Below, in pieces: positions 1 through 8,401 of a DNA stretch of 21,057 nt. The first letter of the stretch is position 1; every line of letters starts with the position of its first letter. The notes beneath the pieces are model-generated. The model searched no databases. It had not been told where the DNA came from and was given only the letters and a program-made list of their open reading frames with translations. Source of the DNA: Chara braunii (lineage: Eukaryota > Streptophyta > Charophyceae > Charales > Characeae); the NCBI GenBank assembly GCA_003427395.1, contig BFEA01000076.1, positions 2,106,445-2,127,501 on the forward strand. The letters run 5' to 3'. The translations under genes and the position numbers were made by a program.

Positions 1-188
1 CAACAACACAAGGAGATGGATTGCGATTCACATAGAGATGCTAGAATGGACAATACATGCACATAACAACCCCCAAACACACACTAACACCCACATATGA
101 GTTGCGATTTACAACTAAGTGGAGAAATGAGTAGAAGATGGAAATAATGAGTGAAAAAAACAAGATTTGAGCTCAACAACATAAAGAG
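1..188. other. Non-coding DNA, nothing recognised
   Basis: A-rich, CA-containing sequence with no credible reading frame. The ORFs that cross it come from the neighbouring purine tract. Confidence 0.5.
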
Positions 189-400
189 AAGAGTGAGGAG
201 GAAGGTGGAGAAGGGAATGAGAGGAGGAGAACGTGAGGGGAAGGGGAAGAAGGAGAAGAAGAGGGAGGAGAAGAGGAAGAAGAATAGGAGGTAGAAGAAG
301 AAGAAGAGGAAGAGGAATAGAGAAAAAAGAAGAAGAAGAAGAAGAAGGAAAAGAAGAAGAAGAAGAAGAAGAAGAAGAAGAGGGGATGGAGAAGGGGAGG
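189..400. repeat. Purine (GA/GAA/GGA) tract
   Basis: About 200 bases that are almost all purine on the plus strand, with a pure GAA-type run at roughly 321-381. The poly-Leu/Ser and poly-Arg/Glu ORFs over it are translations of the repeat. Long homopurine-homopyrimidine mirror-like tracts can form triplex DNA, but that is inference. Confidence 0.9.
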
Positions 401-973
401 AGGGGCATCTCTTCACTCATCCCCTTGGATGTTTTGTTCTCAACGAAGCTCTTTCCACCTTGGCTATGGCTTCCTTCTCCCTCAAGTTGCTATGACTCCT
501 ATTACTAAGGCTGGAAAGTCCCCCCCTCTAGGAGGGCTAATGAGATTCCTCTCAGCCTTGCCTTCTCCTCCACTAGCCAGGGAGCTATGGCGGACTACCT
601 CCCTCACTACCTCTAGCTTGTAGAGCCTCCTCCACTAGCCCACAACCTCCTCCAAGCTTCCGGACTAGCAGGAGTTCCCCTCACTACTCTCAAATTGCCT
701 CTAGAGCTCCTACGGGCTCATTTGGGCAGCATGGGCACTCCTCATGCAAGTATGAGAATGGCGGACTGAATCCCCAACTTATATAGGCTGGGAACAGCAG
801 TCCGGCCAGCCCTTGGGTCTCTCCAAGTGCCCCAAGGTGAACCGAGGTACCCCCAAGGCCAATTTTCACCTCTAGGCCTCTCCGGGGCCAAGTACATGCA
901 GTCCGAGTGGTTGGTACCAACTCGGATTGCCCCTTGGCCTACTCCGGCCTCTTTTCTACCTCACAAATGCTGC

Positions 974-999
974 CCCCTTGGGTCGTAATGCCCAAGGGG
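974..999. repeat. Inverted repeat, 9-bp arms
   Basis: CCCCTTGGG at 974-982 and CCCAAGGGG at 991-999 are perfect reverse complements around an 8-base loop. Confidence 0.8.
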
Positions 1000-1430
1000 C
1001 AAATTTACTTGAAAGAAAAGGGCCTAGTGGGCCTTTTTCTCGATTTTTTCAGTTTCCGGCCTCCCTTGGGTAGGCCGGAACATTTTTCAAAGTGGCGGCA
1101 CCTTTTCAGCCTTGGATCTGATTGAGATCCATGGCCTGCAATAATCCGTGCTACCCCTTAGTAGCCCTTGCTTCACTTTTGAGCCCCTAAGTCCAATTTT
1201 TCAATTTTTGGTGCATCTGGCTCTCTTTTTGGGCCAAATGCACTGTTTTGTCTTTTTCCCTCTTTCGTTTCTTTCCATTTTGGGCCGCCACCTCATTCCG
1301 GATCTAGCCGTTTTTTGCTGGCCCACAAAAAACGACTGAGATTTGTTTTCAGATCCATGGTCCAAAAGAAAACCGGATTTTTCCCATTTGTATTTTCTTT
1401 CATTTTTGCCTTTTTAAATTCAGATATTGT

Positions 1431-1459
1431 TGAGATATGGCCCCAAGGGCCATATCTCA
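1431..1459. repeat. Perfect hairpin, 13-bp arms, 3-base loop
   Basis: TGAGATATGGCCC (1431-1443) is the exact reverse complement of GGGCCATATCTCA (1447-1459), separated by CAA. It is not followed by a T-run and is not next to a gene. Its function is unknown. Confidence 0.9.
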
Positions 1460-2592
1460 GCAATCCGGCCTGCACTCCTTGAATCTAGGAGGAGTGAGGT
1501 CATCATTGGGACCTGGCAGTCCCTACCGTAGCCATCCCAATGGGCCAGCATGCTCTCCTCCACCCATTCCTCCTATTTTGTCTCATTCTCCCTCCCTTTT
1601 CTCTTCTTTTTCTTTTATTTTTCTTTTATTTTTGTTAGGACATATGTCAACTTGCTGTGCACCTTCTTTCTAGGCCTTAGAGCCTTGAACGTGGCCAGGT
1701 TCATGGCCGGCTGTTGGCCGTTACACCCCGGCCTACAAGGTTGGTATGCCCATGCCCCTAGGGGGCTCATTTTACTCCCGTTAGTCTTCATTTTGAGCCC
1801 CCTTGGCTCCGATTTTTCTTGTCTAGCCTGTTTTTTGCTTGGAGCCCCTCAGCCTTTTATTTTCTCATGCCTGGCTAGTCCGAAATACCTTGGACCGCTG
1901 GGCAACCCTCCCCTTATTATTTTTTTATTGCTCCTCACTCCCGTTTTCACCCGTTTGGACCCCACTAGTGTTGGCACTAGTGATGCTAATATTTTCCACC
2001 ATCGGCGCCGTTTATTTCTCATGGCCACTCCTCACCTTAGCTAGTGGTCTTCCCCTCGGGACACCTCAAGTCCCCGCTGCTTTCCATACTAACCCTATTT
2101 TTCCGCTCCGCCGGCGGTGCAATCGACAAGGCCCATTTCCCGACAATTTTTGTTTGGCCCCCTTTGGCCCCGGGGGTCATCCCGGTTGACATCCAATTTT
2201 GATTTGGGGCTTCCCATGTTTCGGGCAGTCCCGCTTTATTATTATTATTTTTTTTTTTCATGTGTCCCTTGTGCCGTCAATGTTTTCCCGACCGCTGGCC
2301 CCCCGCCTATCGTCGCCGTCTTACCGCCATACTCCCCTAGTGCCGCGGCGCCATTTTTCTAGTGTTTTTCGGGCGTGCCGCGGCCCATTTGCCCTTGGCC
2401 CGGGCATCCTAGTGCAGTCCGCAATTTCTCGGATTGCATTCACACCAATCTTTTCAGCCCCACAGCATGATCAAGCCCAAGGAAAATAAGTCGTCACTCA
2501 TTCGCAATGTCCTCATCGCGCACCAATCCACGGTCAGCAGGAATTTTGGAGTGATAGACAGACAGGGAAGAGGAGTGGGGTGGGATGAGTAG

Positions 2593-3284
2593 TTAGCTTG
2601 CCAGGGTTCTTTTTATCTTTCCCGCTCTTTGCGTAACGTCCCCAAGCTCAATAATGTCTTTGTAACGAGCGCGTAGCACTCTCTGTGCATCAACGTCCGT
2701 CTCACAGCTGTATCTCTTTCTCACTGGAACTCCCAAATACCCAAGAGCTTCCCCACAACCTCCCGTATTGTTCCACAAGAGAGAGGACGACGCGCCCATC
2801 ACCCTCTTCAGGGACCGAGGTAAAAGGGAGATTTTGGCGACGGATGTTACAAGGATCATTCGCCATGACTTCCTCCAGGTGCGAGCTAGCAACACGTCAA
2901 GGAGCTTAAGCAGCTTGATGTCTCTTTCCCTCATCAAGTTGACTAGCATCGCCCCTTGGTGGGGTCTGACCACAAACATGCCCTGCAGCTAATTTTTCAT
3001 TGTACGTTATTTCTCGCTCTCGACAATGTCTTGAAGGCTGCATTCATAATCTCAAATCTATCTTCCCATTTCATTGAGAAAACATTCTCGAACATAAATC
3101 ATTTTGGTTTCGTCTCATTCAAATCTCTTAGGACATCCACACATTTTCAGTACAATTTTTCCTCTCCCCGAAGCTCGAACCTAGCCAAATCCACCTGCAT
3201 TCTTCCCGGGTCATTCCTCCCGACTTTTTTCAGGTCCTGCCAATTCCGCATGCATATCATCCTCTGCCCTTTCTTGCCCTTTAC
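2593..3284 (-). pseudogene. Broken C5-cytosine DNA methyltransferase
   Basis: Methyltransferase remains spread over frames on the minus strand. In sense order, 3284-2997 reads a segment with WQDLKKVG where motif IV (PCQ-x-S type) is expected, then VDVLRDLNETKP, then FMFENVFSM, whose ENV (3089-3081) is motif VI. In-frame TGA codons occur at 3149, 3101 and 2999. Then 2979-2593 reads a leader segment. It shifts frame near 2885 to give GDGRVVLSL (2800-2777, start of motif I). It shifts back to give TGGCGEALGYLGV, ETDVDAQRVLRARY (motif II) and ELGDV (2640, motif III). The catalytic Cys position reads Trp and the FDG of motif I is lost, so it cannot be an active enzyme. The family is known to methylate DNA cytosine using S-adenosylmethionine. 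The motif I-III part most resembles DNMT3-like enzymes. That motifs IV-VI lie upstream of I-III is either a permutation or a rearrangement. Family assignment is from motif reading only. Confidence 0.7.
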
Positions 3285-3436
3285 TTAATTGACTCCTCAT
3301 GTGCAATGCTTGGTTCAGCTCTTAGCCACTTCTTATCTTTTCAAGCTAATACGAGCCAATTACACAGCCAACTCTCAGTTTGCCAGTTCCTTTCTTAGGT
3401 CTACGCAGAATCAATCATACCAGCCTTTCCCTTCCT

Positions 3437-3632
3437 GGCTATCTTGCCAAGCCATTTTTCTCAAGTTCATACCATGTCACTTGCTCCAGTCCCTTTTGTC
3501 CCGGCCTCTTGCCAGACCCCCCCTTTTCTCAGGCCCGTGCAAACCAATTACAGGTCTTTTTCTTTTCTGGGCGTCTTGCCAGGCCCCTTTTCTCAGGCCC
3601 GTGCAAAACCAATTACAGGTCTTTTTAAATGC
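3437..3632. repeat. Tandem repeat, about 66 bp x 3
   Basis: Units start at about 3437, 3503 and 3570, each beginning GGC(N)TCTTGCCA. Units 2 and 3 are very similar (both hold TTTTCTCAGGCCCGTGCAAA and CAATTACAGGTCTTTTT); unit 1 is diverged. The plus-strand ORF across it follows the repeat and is not taken as a gene. Confidence 0.8.
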
Positions 3633-4560
3633 GTATTTATTGGTAGCTGGCGCACCTTCCCCCCACTCAAAACATGATGTCCCCATCGAGCGACTGGTTC
3701 TCACTCGGAGGTACGCAAACCTTTGGCCCGCCAACTGCAAGTCAAGGACACAAGCCCGTCCGCTTCACAAAAGGAAGAGTGATCAGTTCCTCCCCAACGA
3801 ACGACGCCTCATCCTTCTACTCGGTTCGACCTTTGTTCTCTTACGGGGCGAGCACCGATACCAAGGTTCCTCCTTGCGTCTGTCAGGTAGGTCCAGGGTC
3901 TCGTCGAGCCGTAAGAGTGTTCCTCGCGAATCGTTCCTCCCGAGTGGTGATTTTCTGGATTCCGGCCTCTTTCTTTCAAGAGAGTTGAGGCTCTCGGTCA
4001 CTTCGCGAGTGCAGTTACGAAGACCTCGCAATTAGTCTCGAAACAGTTGTAATGTTCCGGCAGGGTAGTGTCTATGCCCCGTGGTGGTAACGGACTCCAC
4101 CCGGTACCTCGCCGGCCTCTCCCCTTGGACAGTGCCGCCCAACTTAGTGCATGCAGCCGTGGTCCGACCCAAACGGCCATGCCACTCCTCTATGACGTGG
4201 CGTGTGGTTGGAGAGTAGCAAAATAGACTAGATGAGAATGACTTTCCTGCCCATTTGGCTCTCTCGCCCTTTGACGTTTAGGCGTTCAACAGGAGGCGTA
4301 GTTGAAACTCCCCAACTAGAGCTCATTGTCGGAGGTGGTTCCGGACGTCCCGCACCGATCTAAGTGGTAGGTGCCTTAGTCCTTTAACCCTCACCCTCCC
4401 GAAGAGGAACAGGTCGCGCTGAGACTTTTTCCCTCAAAGGGATAGAGGTCTTGGGGTCGCGGTGCATGCACCGGTATCCCCCTCTTGCTGAGGCCAGAAA
4501 CTAGAGGAAAAGATAAATTTCATTTCAAAGCTTTTTCCAAGTCCATTTCTAGTTGCCTAG
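3633..4560. other. Non-coding, possible LTR interior
   Basis: No credible ORF. Read on the minus strand it contains AATAAA (plus-strand TTTATT at 3636-3641), a possible polyadenylation signal for an LTR that starts at 5901. It also has a perfect 14-bp palindrome at 4460-4473. The LTR assignment is an inference from the polypurine tract upstream; the far LTR end was not located. Confidence 0.35.
4460..4473. repeat. 14-bp palindrome CGGTGCATGCACCG
   Basis: The sequence is its own reverse complement over 14 bases with no spacer. A dyad of this kind can be a dimeric protein site; nothing else supports a role. Confidence 0.8.
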
Positions 4561-4564
4561 GGTC

Positions 4565-4770
4565 CCCTGTTTATGCAATGCAATTTTCAATACTCAATCC
4601 AATTTCAATGCTCAGTCTCATTCCCATGCTCAATCTCAGTCCAGTGCTCATTCTCCGTCCAATGCTTAATGCAATATCTCTTCCAAGGCTGAGTCCAATA
4701 TCTCTTCCAATGTCTTTTCCAAGGCTCAACTCTTCCAATGTCTTTTCCAAGGCTCAATTCTTCCAATGTC
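4565..4770. repeat. Degenerate CCAATGCTCA repeats with 28-bp units
   Basis: A run of diverged words such as CCAATGCTCAATCTC ends in a regular 28-bp tandem repeat starting at 4703, 4731 and 4759 (TCTTCCAATGTCTTTTCCAA then GGCTCAA). The first two 28-bp units are nearly identical and the third is partial. Confidence 0.8.
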
Positions 4771-4843
4771 ATGCATCTCAAGCAGCCATGCAGGGGGACC
4801 CCAGTGCCAATTCCAAAGAATGACCCTTATCAGGGGCCATTCC

Positions 4844-4996
4844 GAACAACCTGGTTAGGGTCGTTCTTTCCAATTCCAAGTCGAACAGCCTGGTTAGGGT
4901 CATTCTTATCCATTGCAATCGGACAGCCTGGTTAGGACCATCCTTATCCATTTCAATTGGACAGCCTGGTTAGGGCCATCCTTGTCCATTTCAACG
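4844..4996. repeat. Tandem repeat, 38-39 bp x 4
   Basis: Four units start at 4844, 4883, 4921 and 4959. Each contains ACAGCCTGGTTAGG (the first with ACAACC) followed by CAT/CGT, TCCTTATCCATT-like sequence and CAAT. Sub-repeats of this size are common in U3 parts of LTRs, where they can act as enhancers, but that role is inference. Confidence 0.9.
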
Positions 4997-5786
4997 TTAG
5001 CGCCCGAGGGGGTGGGCCTCGAGGACACGGATCCTATCTCGTCTCAGGGGTTGGAAGGCGGCCATCGTCTTGGGTTTTGACGCATGCTTCTTCCTTTTCC
5101 CTCATGCCATTTGCTAATCTTACATCCATCAGTACATCCGACTTAGCGTCTAATGCTCGAGTTGGAGATCGCATCCCCAAGCAGCACTAGCCCACCCGGT
5201 CGTTCAACCATTACATGGGGTGCTGACTTCTTTCCATGTTTTCTCTTCCTCTGGACTCACATGCATTTTGCAGTTCTAGAGCGATGTGGAACCGGTTGGA
5301 TTAGGCTCCTAGGGAAGAGGGTCCTTCATGCCTCTTTACCCATAGGTCCCCTAACCTCTTACAAGGACTTGTGCAAAGACTCATTCAATCATGGTTACAC
5401 AATTCAAAGAGAAAGCTTATTGTCATCAGCGTTTCTTCCAATATTCAAGAGTTCGCATGCCCTTGCTCATCTCCTTGAGACAAAGTCAATCACCCCGAGT
5501 CCCTTTCTTACTACAAAAGGCTCATGTTTCCCAAAAGGAGCAGGTACTCGTACAAAGTAGCACCGGTCACCACCCCCTACTAGTTTCTTCAATCCAAAAG
5601 GTAGTTACATCGCATTCTTTCTAAAAAGAAAACGAGGAGACGAGGTCCGAATGCAAGACAACATTACAAACTCGTCTCATCTAGTTCCCTCTGTTTTTCC
5701 CTTACTTTCCCTTAGCCATCCCAGCGATCCACAGTTCTATTCTAAGTGCAAAAAAACTCTCGTGCCCATTCCCGACGAAGCAACGA
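4997..5786. other. Non-coding, possible LTR interior
   Basis: No supported gene. Plus-strand ORFs of 77 and 135 residues (5391-5624, 5153-5560) overlap in different frames and have no domain or composition that suggests coding. Likely part of the LTR that begins at 5901 on the minus strand. Confidence 0.35.
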
Positions 5787-5792
5787 CTTATA
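5787..5792 (-). promoter_or_regulatory. TATA-like box in candidate 3' LTR
   Basis: TATAAG on the minus strand, in the context TTCATATAAGTCG, about 110 bases inside the predicted LTR start at 5901. Position and sequence suit an LTR promoter. A six-base match alone is weak. Confidence 0.3.
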
Positions 5793-5900
5793 TGAAGTAG
5801 CATTCGTTACCCAGTCCTTAGTCAAAAGTTGCCTCATCTCAATCCATTTAACAGAATTCAAGTGCGAAACTCAAAATGTCGTTGTGCCTGCCTAGGTACC

Positions 5901-5918
5901 AGCCCTCCCCCTTTTTCC
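5901..5918 (-). other. Polypurine tract and predicted 3' LTR start
   Basis: The minus strand reads GGAAAAAGGGGGAGGG (5918-5903), one C, then TGGTACC. Retrotransposons prime plus-strand DNA synthesis at a purine run directly 5' of the 3' LTR, and LTRs begin with TG. The tract lies about 30 bases after the stop of the last ORF, which is the expected place. The matching 5' LTR was not found, so the boundary rests on this motif alone. Confidence 0.5.
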
Positions 5919-5948
5919 AGCTATTCCCATCATGCCTGTTGTCCCCTT

Positions 5949-6566
5949 TTACTGCCCCGGTGCCCTGCGCCGAACCTCCCTCCTTGCACGGTCCTCCATC
6001 TCTTGCTCCATTAGCCTCTTTATTGCCTGTAGATGAAGAAGCGTTTCTTCTGAAAAGAAGGTTGTTGGGGATATGTCTTCTCCCCTGCTCAACTTTTCCT
6101 TGCCCTTCATTGCCCACTGATAGCGCAAAATACTGGACCACTGATCAAACCAATCACTGAAAGTCGGCCCAAATTCTTTTTTCCATGGCCCCTTTTCTTC
6201 CCTTGGATCCTCCTCTCTTCCCTGATCTTCCCTTGTGGGCGTTGTCACTTTGTCCTCTTCTTCCCCGTTACTGAGGTCTATGACCTCGATGGACTACTCC
6301 TCCTCCAACCTTGGCCTTTTCCCCGGGTTCCTCTCTTCCTCCTTGCTAGTATCGCTTTCAGAGGGGAGGACTATTGGCTCCCCCTCCCTAGGTGGTGAAG
6401 GTCCCCTAGTCCCTTGCTTTCTCCCTCCCCTGTTCACGACCAGGTTGTGATCAAACCCCACATACAATTTCCTTTTCCTGGAGCTTGATTCTCCGACCTG
6501 TCTCGCCGACTGTCCCTCAGTAGGCCTATTGATGGCGTTGCTGTCGTTTTCATTTCCAAACTCCAT
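5949..6566 (-). CDS. ORF E, charged accessory protein after integrase, one in-frame TAG
   Basis: About 205 codons from the ATG at 6566 (context ACAAAAATGG) to TAA at 5949, one frame throughout, broken by a TAG at 6296-6294. The N-terminal half is polar, with basic clusters RKRK and GKRPR that could be nuclear localisation signals, then an acidic stretch after the TAG. The C-terminal part has the composition of a folded helical segment, with SDWFDQWSSILRYQWAMK and LLHLQAIKRLMEQEMEDRAR. I recognise no family. It lies between integrase and the polypurine tract, where env-like or accessory genes occur in some Ty3/gypsy elements. No signal peptide or membrane helix is visible, so an envelope role is unlikely. 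Continuity of frame on both sides of the TAG argues that it was a real gene. Translation could alternatively start at the ATG at 6611. Confidence 0.6.
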
Positions 6567-6589
6567 TTTTGTTGTTTGTTGTTTACTCC

Positions 6590-6592
6590 CTG
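6590..6592 (-). promoter_or_regulatory. Possible splice acceptor before ORF E
   Basis: The minus strand reads CCACGCAG|GGAG, then an A-rich leader, then the ATG at 6566. The arrangement resembles that before ORF A, but the upstream pyrimidine tract is poor. Confidence 0.25.
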
Positions 6593-6740
6593 CGTGGTCC
6601 TGTTCATACATATCAGTTACCGCAACCGCTCATACACATGCATTCCCTTCCACTCCCATTTGCAGGTTTGGAGGCTTCCCTAGAACTCTTGCTTGCCCCC
6701 ATATAGTTGGTAGTCCCATTATCCCTTAGGACCCTCGACA

Positions 6741-6890
6741 CATTGTCCAAACACATAGGTGCCCCACGTAGGCAGTCCACAACATCACCCCACAAAAACT
6801 ATGGTACATTGTCCCAGCACATAAATACCTTGTGCAGACAGTCCCCAACGTTACCCCACAAAAACTATAATACACTGTCCCGTGCTCCCA
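6741..6890. repeat. 66-bp tandem repeat, 2.3 copies
   Basis: Units start at 6741 (CATTGTCC), 6807 (CATTGTCC) and 6873 (CACTGTCC). Both full units end with the block ACCCCACAAAAACTAT. The period is exactly 66 bases in both full copies. Confidence 0.85.
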
Positions 6891-7029
6891 AGCCCAGTCA
6901 TAGTCAGCTCAGGCACTCTCCCCATGTTCCACAAAAGCAAGACACACAAACGAACAATCCCTGTGGTCATGATTACTCCCACAGGGAGTTGGTCCATAAC
7001 TTATAGCCAGCTGCCTGCCTTTCAGGTTG

Positions 7030-7528
7030 TCAATTTCCAGTTTCCCTGTCCTGGGCTTCTTGTAACCATTGTTCCACCGGATCCCTGCTCAAAAATCTGG
7101 CCAGTCTCTGCCCCGGAAATAGTCCTCTTATGCTAGTACCATCAAGATCCTCAAGTTCGAACGTATTCAGTCCCACCCGCTTAGCAATTCTGTAAGGTCC
7201 TCTGAATCTCTTTCCCAGCTGCCCAGACCACGTGCTTTCAAGGGCCGAGTTTCTAACTAGCACTTTCTCCCCCACCTGGAGTGGTTCTTTCCGAATGTTC
7301 CTGACCTGGTCCCACCTTGCTTTGTCCTTCATTCCGCTATCCGTTACACGGTTAACTACTTCCTCCAATGCCTCCTCATTCCTGGCAATCTGCTGGCAGT
7401 GTGCGACGATTAACTCTTATGTGGTCAAGTGCGGGTCATCGTCTAACCTGTTCCAGGTAGGGACGAGGGTCTCCACTGGGAAGTCAATCTCGCTTCCATA
7501 CCATAGCTCTGCTGGAATGCATCCTGTC
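7030..7528 (-). CDS. Integrase C-terminal part, frameshifted, one TAA
   Basis: This continues the integrase ORF in the +1 frame after an indel in the A-rich stretch near 7540-7529. The frame first gives the stretch usual after the catalytic core (PAELWYGSEIDFPVETLVP). It then meets an in-frame TAA at 7419-7417 and continues from 7368 to the stop at 7030. It carries KVLVRN and the GPY/F-type module RFRGPYRIAKRVG, with FELEDLDG after it, which is typical of Ty3/gypsy integrase C-termini and helps bind DNA. No chromodomain is seen after it. Two breaks in about 500 bases make this copy non-functional as it stands. Confidence 0.85.
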
Positions 7529-8398
7529 GTTCTTCTTTGGTGTCATGTTCTCAGAGAAGACTGCCTGCTTAAGGTACCGTGGCCACTTCCCCACGTTGTC
7601 TGCTGCAAGCTTAGCGATTGTGTTTTTCAAGGTCCGGTGCCCCCTTTCTACTGGTGCATTTGCCTCAGGGTGGTAGGGCTCAGTGATCTTGATTGCTACA
7701 TACAGTGTCTTAAGCCTGTTCAACACCTCCTGGTTAACGAATTTTGTCCCATTGTCTGCTATAAACCTACGCACGAAGGGGTATCTTAGGTAGAAATCTT
7801 CCACCCAATCGGCCACTGCTTTCCCCGTCTTCTTTTTTAGGGCTACGGCCTCTACATAGCCATTGAGATTATCCCTTGCATCCAGGATGTATCTAAACCC
7901 ATCCGCCGATACGGGCATGACTGCGGGATCGAGGTGAACAAGGTGCCCTGGTCCCAGTACCCGAGTGGGTCTAAGGGGCTCGTAAACCCGTACAGAGCTC
8001 CTCTCTTGACATATCAGACACGTCTGACAGTACGTTGTGACCATGCCTGCCATTCCTGGCCAGAAATACAGGGGCACGATCTTTGCAAGTGTCCCTTTTG
8101 ACGACCGGTGACCTCCAGCTAGCCCATCATGCATTGCTTGAATTACGTCCAGCTGCCTAGACCTCCCACAAACGACACGCCTTGGTATCATCCCTTCCTC
8201 TTTCTTAAACAGGTGACCATTTCTTAAGACGTACTTCTCAGCTTCCTCCCTTGCCTTGGAGCTAACTTCCGTGGGTTGTTTGTTCCCTACAAGCAGCACA
8301 CCGATTTCTCTAAAGACGCCCTCATACATCTGTGTGAGGAAGAACTTTTGTTCCTTCCGATCCGTATCCTGCTCTTCCCGGGTCTGGTTGACTAGGTA
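7484..8398 (-). CDS. Integrase, zinc-binding and catalytic core
   Basis: Inserts the retrotransposon DNA copy into the host chromosome. The reading is in frame with RT/RNase H, from which it is separated only by the TAG at 8401-8399, so it was probably part of one polyprotein. Numbered from the Met at 8329: an HHCC zinc-binding domain with H67, H74, C104 and C107, then the catalytic triad D134 (VHLDP), D192 (ADNGTKF) and E228 (APVERGH). There are 35 residues between the second D and the E, the hallmark D-D-35-E spacing. The ORF runs out of frame after MTPKK near 7540 and stops at 7484; the true C-terminus continues in another frame. The Met at 8329 is convenient for numbering and is probably not a start. 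Confidence 0.95.
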   Translation of the reverse strand, partial: YLVNQTREEQDTDRKEQKFFLTQMYEGVFREIGVLLVGNKQPTEVSSKAREEAEKYVLRNGHLFKKEEGMIPRRVVCGRSRQLDVIQAMHDGLAGGHRSSKGTLAKIVPLYFWPGMAGMVTTYCQTCLICQERSSVRVYEPLRPTRVLGPGHLVHLDPAVMPVSADGFRYILDARDNLNGYVEAVALKKKTGKAVADWVEDFYLRYPFVRRFIADNGTKFVNQEVLNRLKTLYVAIKITEPYHPEANAPVERGHRTLKNTIAKLAADNVGKWPRYLKQAVFSENMTPKKNDRMHSSRAMVWKRD

Positions 8399-8401
8399 CT
8401 A
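8399..8401 (-). other. In-frame TAG between RNase H and integrase
   Basis: Codon TAG in context TGC TAG TAC. The frame is open for hundreds of codons on both sides. It is one transition from CAG (Gln), so a nonsense mutation is the simplest reading. The following bases do not match the CAA-type context known from plant-virus readthrough sites. Confidence 0.7.

Larger units (their letters stand above)
401..2590. other. Intergenic DNA without a supported gene
   Basis: Pyrimidine-rich plus strand with many short ORFs of low-complexity Ser/Pro/Phe/Leu composition and no domain I recognise. It holds two hairpin-forming inverted repeats (974-999 and 1431-1459), a 12-bp palindrome at 910-921, and two copies of the self-complementary octamer CACTAGTG (1963-1970 and 1975-1982). 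Recurring CCTTGGG/CCCAAGG words between 780 and 1100 suggest an old repeat. I see no RNA gene. Confidence 0.5.
6567..7029. other. Spacer between integrase and ORF E
   Basis: No supported gene. It contains the 66-bp tandem repeat listed separately. The plus-strand ORF at 6707-7006 has a 22-residue period and is a product of that repeat. Confidence 0.5.

Noticed and set aside
84-420. Poly-Leu and poly-Ser minus-strand ORFs that look like membrane or signal sequences
   Set aside because: They are translations of the purine tract and its complement.
3289-4035. 248-residue plus-strand ORF
   Set aside because: It runs through the 66-bp tandem repeat, has no domain or coding-like composition, and is best explained by lack of stops in the pyrimidine-rich repeat.
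4703-4996. Regularly spaced repeats as a CRISPR array
   Set aside because: Units are contiguous diverged tandem repeats with no unique spacers, and the setting is eukaryotic.
6707-7006. Plus-strand ORF with a 22-residue repeat
   Set aside because: The periodicity is that of the 66-bp DNA repeat; no independent evidence of coding.
7238-7789. 185-residue plus-strand ORF over integrase
   Set aside because: Antisense shadow of the integrase frame with its D-D-35-E motif.
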